From NCBI GenBank assembly GCA_030045175.1, contig JASIBM010000216.1, positions 1-16,676 of the forward strand: a stretch of DNA of 16,676 bases. The letters run 5' to 3'. Positions within the stretch are counted from its first letter, which is position 1. The number at the start of each line of letters is the position of its first letter. Shown here in pieces: positions 6,372 through 13,710 of the stretch. The notes beneath the pieces were generated by a model. That model did no database searches. It was not told the DNA's origin and worked only from the letters and a program-made list of their open reading frames with translations. Position numbers and translations under genes: made by a program. Source of the DNA: Streptosporangiaceae bacterium (GTDB lineage: Bacteria > Actinomycetota > Actinomycetes > Streptosporangiales > Streptosporangiaceae).

Positions 6372-7664
6372 CTAGAGCCGGCCTGCTGCCTTCAGGCTCA
6401 GGTAGGCGTCGGCTAGCGCAGGCGGCAGCCGGTCTGGCGGGGCGTCGACGATCTCGACCCCGTGGCGGCGCAGCAACGCGCCGATGTGCTCGCGCCCAGC
6501 TTGCGCGTGCAGGGCGGCAGCGGCTCCGTAGATCGCGGCGGTGTCACCCCGGTCGGCCGCCATCGCGGCGATCGCCGGGTCGGCCACGGCGGCCACAAGC
6601 AGCTTGTGCTTGGCCGACAACAGGTGGACGTGCGGCAGCAAGCCCTGCTCGATGGCCGCCGGGTTGAGGTCGGTGAGCAGCACGACCAGGCAGCGCTGCC
6701 GCGCGATCCCGAGCACGGCCGAGGTCATGAGCCCGATATCGGACTCGATCAGGTCGGGCTCGAGCAGCGCCATCTGATTGGTGAAGGCGGCGAGCACCTC
6801 CTCGCGTCCGGCGCCCACCACCCGGGCGCGCACCCGCCGGTCAGCGGCGATCAGGTCGACGCGGTCGCCGGCCCGCACCGCGAGCGCGGCGAGCAGCAAC
6901 GCCGCGTCCATCGACGCGTCGAGCCTGGGAATGCCGCCCACCCGCCCGGCCGAGGTACGGCCGGTGTCCAAGACGATGACGATCCGCCGGTCACGCTCGG
7001 GGCGCCAGGTGCGGACCAGCACGTCGGCGTGGCGCGCCGATGATCGCCAGTCGATCGACCTGACGTCGTCGCCGAGCACGTACTGCCGCAGCGAGTCGAA
7101 CTCGCTGCCCTGGCCGCGCAGCATGGTCTTGTGCTGGCCCTCAAGCTCTCTCAGCTTGGCGAGCTTCTCTGGCAGGTGCTTGCGGGACAAGAACGGCGGC
7201 AGCACCCGGACCACCCATGGCGCCTGAAAGCTCCGCTGGCGGCCGGCCAGGCCGAACGGGCCAAGCGCCCGGACCGTGACCAGGCCGGCCGCCGCGTCGC
7301 CGCGTCGTCGCGGGGTCAGCGAGGTGGCCAGCGCCGTCTGGTGGCCGGCCAGCACGCGGACCTGCCGCCGTGACGGCGTCGCGTCGGCGCTTGGTCGCCA
7401 GCCGTCCCTGACCGTGCCGCGCAGTTGCCTGCGCCCGCCGTTGGTGACGTGCAGGCTCACGATCCCGGACTCGCCCAGGTGGATCTTGGCGTCACCGGAC
7501 CTGGCCACCGCCAGCTTGCGCAGGTTGGCTGCGAACGCCAGGTCGGCCACGATGACCGCCAGGATCACCGCGTTGACGATCAGCAACGTCGAGGCGGTAC
7601 GGAAGGCGAGCACCACGACCCCGCCGAGGAGCGCGACGAGCGCGGCGCGGCCCGTCAGCGTCAT
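6372..7664 (-). CDS. DUF58 protein (vWA-like partner of MoxR)
   Basis: The protein has 430 residues. Two N-terminal membrane segments (about 8-22 and 26-45) anchor it. An extended beta-rich stretch follows, then the DUF58 signature GSEFDSLRQYVLGDDVRSIDW with RSSAR (about 186-211). A von Willebrand A-like half begins at IVIVLDTGRTSAG (about 228-240). The metal-site motif DxSxS reads DTGRT here, so both serines are replaced, though Thr may serve. DUF58 proteins are usually encoded beside MoxR ATPases and are proposed to be partners or clients. ATG 7664 overlaps the MoxR stop as ATGA (7661-7664), so translation is probably coupled. It faces the SpoIIM-type gene, with only ten bases between the stops. 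Confidence 0.92.
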   Translation of the reverse strand: MTLTGRAALVALLGGVVVLAFRTASTLLIVNAVILAVIVADLAFAANLRKLAVARSGDAKIHLGESGIVSLHVTNGGRRQLRGTVRDGWRPSADATPSRRQVRVLAGHQTALATSLTPRRRGDAAAGLVTVRALGPFGLAGRQRSFQAPWVVRVLPPFLSRKHLPEKLAKLRELEGQHKTMLRGQGSEFDSLRQYVLGDDVRSIDWRSSARHADVLVRTWRPERDRRIVIVLDTGRTSAGRVGGIPRLDASMDAALLLAALAVRAGDRVDLIAADRRVRARVVGAGREEVLAAFTNQMALLEPDLIESDIGLMTSAVLGIARQRCLVVLLTDLNPAAIEQGLLPHVHLLSAKHKLLVAAVADPAIAAMAADRGDTAAIYGAAAALHAQAGREHIGALLRRHGVEIVDAPPDRLPPALADAYLSLKAAGRL

Positions 7665-8758
7665 CGCGGCACTGGGACGGACGCGAGCAGGCCGGCGAGC
7701 ACGCCGTCCGGGGTGGCCCCGTCTAGCTCTACCTCAGGCCGCAGCTGGATCCGATGCCTGAAGGTAGGCCCGGCCAGCGCCTTCACGTCGTCGGGCGTCA
7801 CGTAGTCCCGGCCGGTCAGCCACGCCCAGGCCCTGCTGGTGGCGAGCAGCGCGGTCGCGCCGCGGGGTGAGACGCCGAGGCGCAGCGACGGGGACGTCCT
7901 TGTGGCCCGGCAGATGTCGACGATGTACCCGGTCACCTCGGGCGACACGCGCACGGTTTGCGCTGCCTGCCTGGCCCGCGCGAGGTCTGCGGGCGCCGCC
8001 ACCTGGCGGATTCCTGCGGCGCCGAGGTTGCGCGGGTCGAAGCCGGCGGCGTGCCGGCCAAGGATCGTGATCTCGTCTGCGCGCTCTGGCAGCGGCACCG
8101 TGAGCTTGAGCATGAACCGGTCGAGCTGAGCCTCAGGTAGCGGGTAGGTGCCCTCGTACTCGACCGGGTTCTGGGTGGCAGCCACGAGGAACGGCGTGGG
8201 CAGCGGCTTGGGCTTGCCGTCGACCGAGACCTGCCGCTCCTCCATCGCCTCGAGCAGCGCCGCTTGCGTCTTCGGCGGGGTCCGGTTGATCTCGTCGGCG
8301 AGCAGCAGGTTGGTGAAGACCGGACCCGCGCGGAACTCGAACAACGCGGTCCTGGCGTCATAGATGAGCGAACCTGTCACGTCACCTGGCATCAGGTCGG
8401 GAGTGAACTGCAGCCGCTTGCCTTCCAGGGACAAGGCGCTCGCCAGGGTCCGCACCAGCAGCGTCTTCGCCACGCCGGGAACGCCCTCGAGCAAGACATG
8501 ACCCTCGCAGATCAGTGCGATCAGCAGCCCGCTGACGACCGAGTCCTGGCCCACGACGGCCTTGGCGACCTCGTCTCGCACGGCCGCGAGCGCGGCTCTC
8601 GGGTCCTGACCACCTGGCTCGCTTGGCGGCCACGCCTGCGGGTACTCGAGCCCGGTGGGCTCGGCGCTAGCCAGGGGGGACACAGTGCCGCCTGGGGACA
8701 CCCCAGACCCCAATGGCCCAGAGCCCCCCGCCGTCGCGGCCGGGTTGTCGGCTATCAC
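7661..8758 (-). CDS. MoxR-family AAA+ ATPase
   Basis: The 365-residue product begins with about 45 low-complexity residues; residues 10-33 derive from the dispersed 66-bp repeat. The AAA+ core follows: helical start DEVAKAVVGQDSVVSGLLIAL (about 62-82), Walker A GVPGVAKT (92-99), Walker B LLLADEIN (151-158), PPKTQAALLEAMEERQVSVDG (161-181), sensor 1 ATQNP (194-198), arginine motif EAQLDRF (209-215), and the lid domain from about 280. MoxR ATPases act as chaperones that mature or remodel protein complexes, often with vWA-type partners such as the DUF58 protein encoded next. The start is GTG 8758, overlapping the DUF4350 stop (GTGA, 8755-8758), with AAGGGAGGT nine bases upstream. The strong RBS means the repeat-derived tail is very probably translated. 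Confidence 0.95.
   Translation of the reverse strand: MIADNPAATAGGSGPLGSGVSPGGTVSPLASAEPTGLEYPQAWPPSEPGGQDPRAALAAVRDEVAKAVVGQDSVVSGLLIALICEGHVLLEGVPGVAKTLLVRTLASALSLEGKRLQFTPDLMPGDVTGSLIYDARTALFEFRAGPVFTNLLLADEINRTPPKTQAALLEAMEERQVSVDGKPKPLPTPFLVAATQNPVEYEGTYPLPEAQLDRFMLKLTVPLPERADEITILGRHAAGFDPRNLGAAGIRQVAAPADLARARQAAQTVRVSPEVTGYIVDICRATRTSPSLRLGVSPRGATALLATSRAWAWLTGRDYVTPDDVKALAGPTFRHRIQLRPEVELDGATPDGVLAGLLASVPVPR
8661..8732 (-). repeat. dispersed copy of the 66-bp repeat within the MoxR gene
   Basis: Read on the minus strand, this stretch matches unit 2 of the tandem array at 1393-1458. In a 55-base core starting GGGGGGCT I count four differences, and all four change a CG to TG or CA. It encodes GGSGPLGSGVSPGGTVSPLA, against GGSGPSGSGVSPGGTVSPRA in the YdbS-like protein, in the same codon phase. 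Confidence 0.88.
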
Positions 8759-9927
8759 TGCGTGCGTACCTCCCTTTCGAGGTCATCCAGCCTGCCAGTG
8801 AGGCTGATCAGCTCGGCGTCGGTGCCAGGTGCCGGTCCGTGCAAGATCTCAGCGATGTCCTCCTGACCGAGCCTGGAGCGGTCAGCGATCGCCTGGGTCA
8901 CCGCGTCGGCCTCGGTGCCCTTGGGCAGCCCGAGCACCGGCAGCGTCCTGGCCAGCATCGCCGCGCGCAGTGCCTGCGCCGTTCGGCCCCTGGCCCGCCT
9001 GGACTGGTACATCCTGGCGTGGCCCTCGACAGTCTCCGACGCGCGCACGACGACCGGCAGCCGCTCGGCGATCAGCGGTCCGAGGCGTCGCGCGCGCCAG
9101 ATCATCGCAAGCACCGCCGCGATCGCGAGCTGGAACACGACGAGCCACGCGGCCCACCCGATCAGCGTCGGTCCCGTCGCCTGCGCAGTGCTCGGCTCGG
9201 CCGGGGGCGCGGGAGTGAGCCAGACGATGTCGGGGTGCGCGCTCAGCAGGTTGATGGCCAGGGCGGCGTTCCCGGCGTAGGCCAGGTTCGCGTTGGTCAT
9301 CGGCAGCCCGCTGCCGAGCACCGTGATCGTCCGGCCGCCGGAGGCGTACCGCACCAGCGCGGGGGAGTTCTGCAGCGGATAGCAACCGATCGCGGCGCCG
9401 CTGACCGCGTACGTGATGCCCGCGAGATCGGCCGACCCGGCGAGCCGCGCGGCGCGGAGCGAGCAATCCGGCTGAACGGGTCCGCTGGCCGGGACATACG
9501 CGTGCGCCACCGACACCCGCGGCGCGAGCGCCTGTAGCGCGCGCGACTGCGGCTCGACAAGGAACAGGTCGGCCTGGGCCCCGGCCAGCATGGCGAGCTG
9601 GCGCCGTGGCAGCAGGCCGGGCGAGGTGATCATGAGGGTGACGGGTACTCGGCCCGACGACCGGACCGCCGCCAGCGCGTCGGCCGTGCTGTAGACGGCG
9701 GTCACGGTGAAGCCGAGTTCGCCGAGGATGCTGGCGAGCGCGTGGCTGCCGACCGGCGAGGTATCGGCCGGGTTGAGGTACTCATTCGACAGGTTCGGCC
9801 TAGGTTGCAGGTACGCGAGCACGATCCCGGCGACGATGATCAGCGCGATGAGCGCCAGCGGGATGCGCCAGCGGCGCCACTGCCAGTCTCTGCTCACGGC
9901 CCAGCCGGTGACCGCTGTGGTCGTCAT
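8755..9927 (-). CDS. DUF4350-domain membrane protein
   Basis: The product has 390 residues with an N-terminal membrane helix (about 22-40). An extracytoplasmic domain follows (about 45-255), starting RPNLSNEYLNPADTSPVGSHAL, the DUF4350 pattern that resembles a glutamine amidotransferase-like fold. A second helix lies at about 258-277, and a cytoplasmic helical tail rich in Arg and Ala carries RMYQSRRARGRTAQALRAAM. Cys154 and Cys182 are the only cysteines in the outer domain and could form a disulfide. The family function is unknown; it recurs between DUF4129 and MoxR genes in actinobacteria. ATG 9927 overlaps the DUF4129 stop as ATGA, and its own stop overlaps the MoxR GTG, so it is coupled on both sides. 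Confidence 0.87.
   Translation of the reverse strand: MTTTAVTGWAVSRDWQWRRWRIPLALIALIIVAGIVLAYLQPRPNLSNEYLNPADTSPVGSHALASILGELGFTVTAVYSTADALAAVRSSGRVPVTLMITSPGLLPRRQLAMLAGAQADLFLVEPQSRALQALAPRVSVAHAYVPASGPVQPDCSLRAARLAGSADLAGITYAVSGAAIGCYPLQNSPALVRYASGGRTITVLGSGLPMTNANLAYAGNAALAINLLSAHPDIVWLTPAPPAEPSTAQATGPTLIGWAAWLVVFQLAIAAVLAMIWRARRLGPLIAERLPVVVRASETVEGHARMYQSRRARGRTAQALRAAMLARTLPVLGLPKGTEADAVTQAIADRSRLGQEDIAEILHGPAPGTDAELISLTGRLDDLEREVRTQ
8768..8776 (-). promoter_or_regulatory. strong ribosome-binding site of the MoxR gene
   Basis: AAGGGAGGT on the minus strand lies nine bases before GTG 8758, inside the 3' end of the DUF4350 gene. It is the best Shine-Dalgarno match in this operon and fixes the MoxR start upstream of the repeat-derived residues. 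Confidence 0.8.
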
Positions 9928-10616
9928 CGCGGCGCCACCGCCTGGGCCCCGCCGGCCGGGCCGGCGTCGACGGCGCCAGCCAGCGTCACCTCGCCCGCGT
10001 GCCTGGCTGACCGCACGGCCTCGTCCACGCGGCTGACGAGCCCGTATCCCTGCCTGGTGCCGTCCCTGCCACCGTAGAGCACGTCGTCGAACAGGCGGCT
10101 GACCAGCCGCAGGTCACTCGCGAGCAGTGGCAGTGCCTGGCCTGCCTCACGCGCGAGCTCATCGGCAGTCCGCCCCAGCCGAGGCGGCAGTATGTCGCGC
10201 TCCTCGAGCTCCACGGCGATCGCCCGGACGCCCTCGATGATCGCCTGATCGAATTCACCGGCCGCCGCAAGCCGTTGGGCCTCTTGCCGGTGATCTTGGG
10301 CGGATCTGGCCTGGCCGGACAGCAACGCGCGGGCTTGCGACCGGCCGGTACGGGCCGGTCGCACCCAGAAGACCACGGCGGTGACCCCGAGCACAGCCAG
10401 GACCGCGAGGACGATCAGCCCGAACCAGCCGCCTGGCACGGCGTTGGCCGAGGCGTTGAACAGATGCGCGATGGCGTTGAGCAGTCGTTGCCAGAAGCTC
10501 ATCTCGGACAACTCCTGGCGAGCGAGCCGCTGACCCTCGCGCCGCCCGATCATCGGGCCACTCGCGAGGGTCAGGCCGGGCAGCCGGCTGGCCGGTCGTA
10601 GCCAGGAAATAGTCAT
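9924..10616 (-). CDS. DUF4129-domain membrane protein
   Basis: This 230-residue protein has a single membrane helix (about 63-85) and a cytoplasmic DUF4129 domain (about 105-205). Conserved stretches are EFDQAIIEGVRAIAVELEERDILPPRLGRTADELAREAG and LFDDVLYGGRDGT. The N-terminal REGQRLARQELSEMSFWQRL segment before the helix is typical of the actinobacterial family. DUF4129 is commonly linked to MoxR/DUF58 operons, sometimes fused to transglutaminase domains; none is present here. ATG 10616 was chosen because it lies 11 bases after the upstream stop and is the first start there. ATG 10553 (M22) is an alternative, and neither has a well-spaced RBS. The frame runs open up to 11855, but that part shadows the neighbouring gene. 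Confidence 0.83.
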   Translation of the reverse strand: MTISWLRPASRLPGLTLASGPMIGRREGQRLARQELSEMSFWQRLLNAIAHLFNASANAVPGGWFGLIVLAVLAVLGVTAVVFWVRPARTGRSQARALLSGQARSAQDHRQEAQRLAAAGEFDQAIIEGVRAIAVELEERDILPPRLGRTADELAREAGQALPLLASDLRLVSRLFDDVLYGGRDGTRQGYGLVSRVDEAVRSARHAGEVTLAGAVDAGPAGGAQAVAPR

Positions 10617-10627
10617 CCTGCCCGCGA

Positions 10628-11926
10628 TCAGTACGCCCTCGGCTGGTCCTGGTAGGCCGGACCCGGGCTGCCGCCTGCCGGGTATCCGCCGGGTGAGCCG
10701 CCGGTGGTCGTATAGGCGAATTCGTCGCCGCTGAGATGCGCGGTAGCACCGGCTTGCTGTAGCACGAGATCGAGTCCCTCCTTGCGCATCCGCAGGTCGG
10801 CGTACAGCAGCGTGATGATGCCCGTTCCCAGGACCGTATACAGGGCGTTCAGTATGAGCTCGAGTATGAAATACGCGATCAGGCTGAATATCAGCAACCC
10901 GGTCGTCGTGGAGGTGGACGTGCCCGAGTTGGCCAGGGCGCTGCCGAAGATGAGGAAGGTGATGAGGTCCAGGACGAGCGAGAATATGAAGGATATGACG
11001 AACACGATCATCGTCAGCAGCGCGAAGATCCCGAAGATGCGCCAGAAGCTGCCCCTGACCAGCCGCCACGATCGCGCCATCGCGGCGACCGCGGTCTGCC
11101 GCTCGAGCACCACCGCCGGGAATGCCAGGCAGAAGCTGATTCCAAGCCAGGCGCCTAGCGCGAAGCTGATCGGGATGCCGTAGCCCTTCAGGACGCGCAG
11201 GGGCACGAACCACACCAAGGCGATCATCACCCAGTACATCAAGGACACCAGGAACAGCCAGCCGAGCCTGGACCGCCTGACGGCCTCGGGAATGCTGATC
11301 TTCTGGCCCAGGTACGCCCGGCCGATGGCTGCCAGCAGGCCGCCCCACACCGCGAGCTGGATGATGAGGATGGGCGGGATCATCACGAAGGCGATCGCTC
11401 CGGCGCCGGTGGTTACCGCGAGGACGACGCCGACGATGAGCACGGCGAGGCCAGCGAGGTCGCCGAGGCCAATCAGGCCGAGAGTCGCGGCCGGGTTCTT
11501 CCTGATGAGGGTGAAGGAGCCGCTGAGGATCTCGCCGAACGCGAGCGGGCGCAGCGGGATGCCACCCGGCGCGAGCACGGGGGGCGCCCAGCCAGCCGGC
11601 TGGCCGTAGCCGGCCTGCCCGTAGCCGGGCTGGCCGTAGCCGGGCTGCCCGTAGCCAGGCTGCCCGTAGCCGGGCTGCCCGTAGCCGGGCTGGCCGTAGC
11701 CGGGCTGGCCGTAGCCGGGCTGGCCATACCAGGGCTGGCCGGGTGGCACGTACCCGGGCGGTGGTGCCGGCGATGTCGGCTCGCCTGGCGCGTGGCCGCT
11801 GGGTGGTGCTTGATCCGTCCCGCCAGGCCATGCCCGTTCGGTCCCGCCAGGCCATCCGTGCCCGTCGGGCTGGCCAAACGCTGGCTGCGGTTGATCCTGC
11901 CCGCCCGCGGGCGGTGTGTCAGTCAT
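10628..11926 (-). CDS. multi-pass membrane protein with GYGQ-repeat N-terminus (paralogue 1)
   Basis: The protein has 432 residues. Residues 1-64 are Pro/Gly-rich; 65-110 hold nine pentapeptides of the type PGYGQ; and GGIPLRPLAFGEILSGSFTLIRKNPAATLG (about 121-150) begins the membrane domain, which has about six hydrophobic segments to residue 375. It resembles the actinobacterial family annotated as glycerophosphoryl diester phosphodiesterase membrane domain, but no phosphodiesterase catalytic domain is present, so enzyme activity should not be assumed. Shared with paralogue 2 are RSWRLVRGSFWRIFGIF and LLYADLRMRKEGLDLVLQ. The C-terminus is again Gly/Pro/Tyr-rich. ATG 11926 has AGGAG six to seven bases upstream. 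It is the first gene of the tightly spaced run leading to MoxR. Confidence 0.85.
   Translation of the reverse strand: MTDTPPAGGQDQPQPAFGQPDGHGWPGGTERAWPGGTDQAPPSGHAPGEPTSPAPPPGYVPPGQPWYGQPGYGQPGYGQPGYGQPGYGQPGYGQPGYGQPGYGQAGYGQPAGWAPPVLAPGGIPLRPLAFGEILSGSFTLIRKNPAATLGLIGLGDLAGLAVLIVGVVLAVTTGAGAIAFVMIPPILIIQLAVWGGLLAAIGRAYLGQKISIPEAVRRSRLGWLFLVSLMYWVMIALVWFVPLRVLKGYGIPISFALGAWLGISFCLAFPAVVLERQTAVAAMARSWRLVRGSFWRIFGIFALLTMIVFVISFIFSLVLDLITFLIFGSALANSGTSTSTTTGLLIFSLIAYFILELILNALYTVLGTGIITLLYADLRMRKEGLDLVLQQAGATAHLSGDEFAYTTTGGSPGGYPAGGSPGPAYQDQPRAY
11601..11735 (-). repeat. 15-bp tandem repeat encoding PGYGQ
   Basis: Nine 15-base units of the form TG[GC]CCGTAGCCGGGC (plus strand) run without spacers; the units at both ends are the most diverged. 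On the minus strand each encodes one PGYGQ-type pentapeptide. The near-identity of the DNA, beyond what the protein requires, points to recent expansion by slippage or recombination. Confidence 0.95.
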
Positions 11927-12198
11927 GGTCGTCTCCTGGTCTGCTGCCTCGTATCGTCGGTGCGAGCGAACGGCACTCGCCCCACGACGGGGGCCACTGC
12001 CTCATAGTCCCACAAACCATCGGAGCCCACGCGGCACGACCGGCGCGTCCGCATGACGGCTCGGGGGCAGCTCCGCGCGGCGTAGCCGGGCCGAGCGCGC
12101 GGCGTCGCGTCGCACGTAAACGGGCGGCTCCAGGCGGCCAGGCTCCGGCCACCATTCCTGCTTCGCGGCGCGAGCGGGTGCCGATGCGGCGAAGGTGA
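11927..12198. other. 272-bp spacer between the two GYGQ paralogues
   Basis: No convincing gene is seen. The minus strand carries the RBS AGGAG just before ATG 11926, a short reading frame of 28 codons starting at GGACTATGAGG (about 12008) that overlaps that ATG, and no clear -35/-10 pair. The length suggests that paralogue 1 and its operon have their own promoter rather than only read-through from paralogue 2. Confidence 0.45.
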
Positions 12199-13590
12199 CT
12201 ACCCAGACCAGTAACCGGGGCCGGCTTGGCCGGCTGGCCCGGTCTGGTAGCCCTGAGTCTGGCCGGTCAGTCCTGGCTGCCACAGATCGGCGAACTCCTG
12301 GCCGGTCAGCGACCCTGCCTGGCTCGCATGCTGGAGCGACAGGTCTAGCCCCTCCTTGCGCATCCTCGCGTCGGCATAGAGCAGCACGATCACGCCGGCG
12401 GTGATCGGGGCCGTGCACGTGGCGGAGAGGATGCCGCCGATCGCGCCAACCGTGATGCTGGCCACGGTCGGGTTGCTGCTCGCGCCAAGGATCCCGATGA
12501 GCGAGCCGCCGTGCCCGGAGACGAACAGGGAGATGATGTTGAACGGCAGTCGCAGGATGGCACCGATGAAGCCGACCATGATCGCGGTCAGCAGGTAGAT
12601 GCCGAACGTGCGCCACCAGCTTCCCCGCACCAGGTTCCACGACCTCCCCAGCGCGGCGACCGGGCCCAGGCCCTCGAGCACGACAGCGGGCACCGCCATC
12701 AGCATCTTGGTGTACATCCATATTTCCACCACGATCGTGGCGATGCCGCCGACGATCCCGACGAGGGCGGCCAGCCCGCCGAGGTGAGCCACGGCGAGCA
12801 GCACCACCAGGACGACCACGGGAACGATCAGCGCCACCCATAGCAGCAGCAGGAGCACGGTGACCGTCAGCACCCGGAGCACCCTGGCCATTCGCCATGC
12901 CTGGCCGATGGTGATGTTGTCGCCGATGAGGGCGCGGCCGAGCGCTCCGGTCAGCATGCCGGTGAGCACGGCCTGCGCGACGAACGTGATCAGCAGGGTC
13001 CCGATCAGGATCGGAATGACATCGCCGATGAAGTGCGAGAGCGCCTGGCCTACCTGGTTCGGCTGCGTCTGGGGCGTGACGCTCGCCCGTAGCTGGTGCG
13101 TCAGCCGCAGTTCAGCCCACGACAGCGGGGTGGTGAGCATGGCGGAGATGACCTCGATGATCGCGGCGATCCCGAGCGTCGCCATCAGGTTCCTGCGGAT
13201 CAGCGTGAACGCGCCGCTGAGGATCTCCCCCACCCCCAGGGGTCGCAACGGCACCCCGCCCGGGGCCGGGGGCGGTGGCGCCCAGCCGCCGTATCTGGGC
13301 AGGCCGTAACCGGGCTGGCCGTAACCGGGGGGAGGCTGGCCGTAGCCGGGGGGAGGCTGGCCGTAGCCAGGCTGGCCGTAAGGCGGGGCCTGGCCGTAGC
13401 CGGGCTGGGCGTAAGGCGGGGCCTGGCCGTAGCCGGGCTGGCCGTAGCCGGGTGGGGGCTGGCCGTAGCCGGGCTGGCCGTAGCCAGGCTGGCCGTAGCC
13501 GGGCGGGGGCTGGCCGTAGCCGGGTGGCGGCACGCCATCCCAGCCAGGACGCGGCTGGTCCTGGCCGCCTGGGTACGGGCTCTCGCTCAT
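12199..13590 (-). CDS. multi-pass membrane protein with GYGQ-repeat N-terminus (paralogue 2)
   Basis: This 463-residue product is a paralogue of the neighbouring 10628-11926 gene. Residues 20-100 are PGYGQ, PPPGYGQ and APPYGQ repeats. GGVPLRPLGVGEILSGAFTLIRRNLMATLG (about 111-140) starts the membrane domain, which has about six hydrophobic segments. RSWNLVRGSWWRTFGIYLL and VLLYADARMRKEGLDLSLQ match paralogue 1. The tail is short and Gly/Gln-rich. No catalytic motif is visible, so its name in databases (phosphodiesterase membrane domain) is structural only. ATG 13590 has GGAAGGG seven bases upstream. Divergent from mtnA across 120 bp. Low-complexity Gly-Tyr-Gln tails of this type are common on actinobacterial membrane proteins and may mediate condensation or protein contacts in the cytoplasm; that role is inference. 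Confidence 0.86.
   Translation of the reverse strand: MSESPYPGGQDQPRPGWDGVPPPGYGQPPPGYGQPGYGQPGYGQPPPGYGQPGYGQAPPYAQPGYGQAPPYGQPGYGQPPPGYGQPPPGYGQPGYGLPRYGGWAPPPPAPGGVPLRPLGVGEILSGAFTLIRRNLMATLGIAAIIEVISAMLTTPLSWAELRLTHQLRASVTPQTQPNQVGQALSHFIGDVIPILIGTLLITFVAQAVLTGMLTGALGRALIGDNITIGQAWRMARVLRVLTVTVLLLLLWVALIVPVVVLVVLLAVAHLGGLAALVGIVGGIATIVVEIWMYTKMLMAVPAVVLEGLGPVAALGRSWNLVRGSWWRTFGIYLLTAIMVGFIGAILRLPFNIISLFVSGHGGSLIGILGASSNPTVASITVGAIGGILSATCTAPITAGVIVLLYADARMRKEGLDLSLQHASQAGSLTGQEFADLWQPGLTGQTQGYQTGPAGQAGPGYWSG
13303..13530 (-). repeat. mixed 15/21-bp tandem repeat encoding PGYGQ and PPPGYGQ units
   Basis: The plus strand shows repeated GGCTGGCCGTAGCCGGG words at intervals of 15 or 21 bases, with variants containing GGGGGAGG or GGCGGGGCC inserts. 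The minus strand reads them as PGYGQ, PPPGYGQ and APPYGQPGYGQ. All intervals are multiples of three, so the frame is kept. Confidence 0.92.
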
Positions 13591-13710
13591 CTGGAAACCC
13601 TTCCGGCTCTAGGGCTTGTCCCGCAGCGTGGCACCCGCCACGGCCGGCTCAGCCGAGAGCATTTCGTGTCGCCGGTCGCGCATCGCGCGGTCGTCACGCA
13701 CACTCTAAGG
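13591..13710. promoter_or_regulatory. divergent promoter region of paralogue 2 and mtnA
   Basis: These 120 bp must hold the promoters of both genes. CCTAGAGC (minus strand, about 13611-13604) is a possible -10 for paralogue 2. For mtnA, CACACT ending at 13704 sits six bases before GTG 13711 and would fit a weak leaderless promoter. A small hairpin, CGTGGC-ACCC-GCCACG, lies at about 13627-13642. No riboswitch is recognised. Confidence 0.35.

Noticed and set aside
10617..11855. Long open frame fused upstream of the DUF4129 protein
   Set aside because: It is a shifted frame of the GYGQ membrane protein gene, Arg/Pro-rich with no family motifs, and translation of 10628-11926 in the other frame is clearly real.
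11919..12008. 28-codon upstream reading frame on the minus strand overlapping ATG 11926
   Set aside because: It could be a coupling leader peptide, but it has no clear RBS, no family resemblance and ordinary chance length in GC-rich DNA.
11601..13530. Short direct repeats as a CRISPR array
   Set aside because: Units of 15 or 21 bp follow one another without spacers and encode in-frame PGYGQ peptides of two membrane proteins.
10628..13590. Glycerophosphodiester phosphodiesterase activity for the two GYGQ proteins
   Set aside because: Only the membrane-domain-like part is present. I see no catalytic His/Glu motifs of the phosphodiesterase.
13096..13710. N-terminal extension of the mtnA reading frame by about 205 codons
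   Set aside because: It reads the GYGQ repeat gene in antisense, giving AVAGLAVAG-type repeats. MtnA family sequence begins at GTG 13711.
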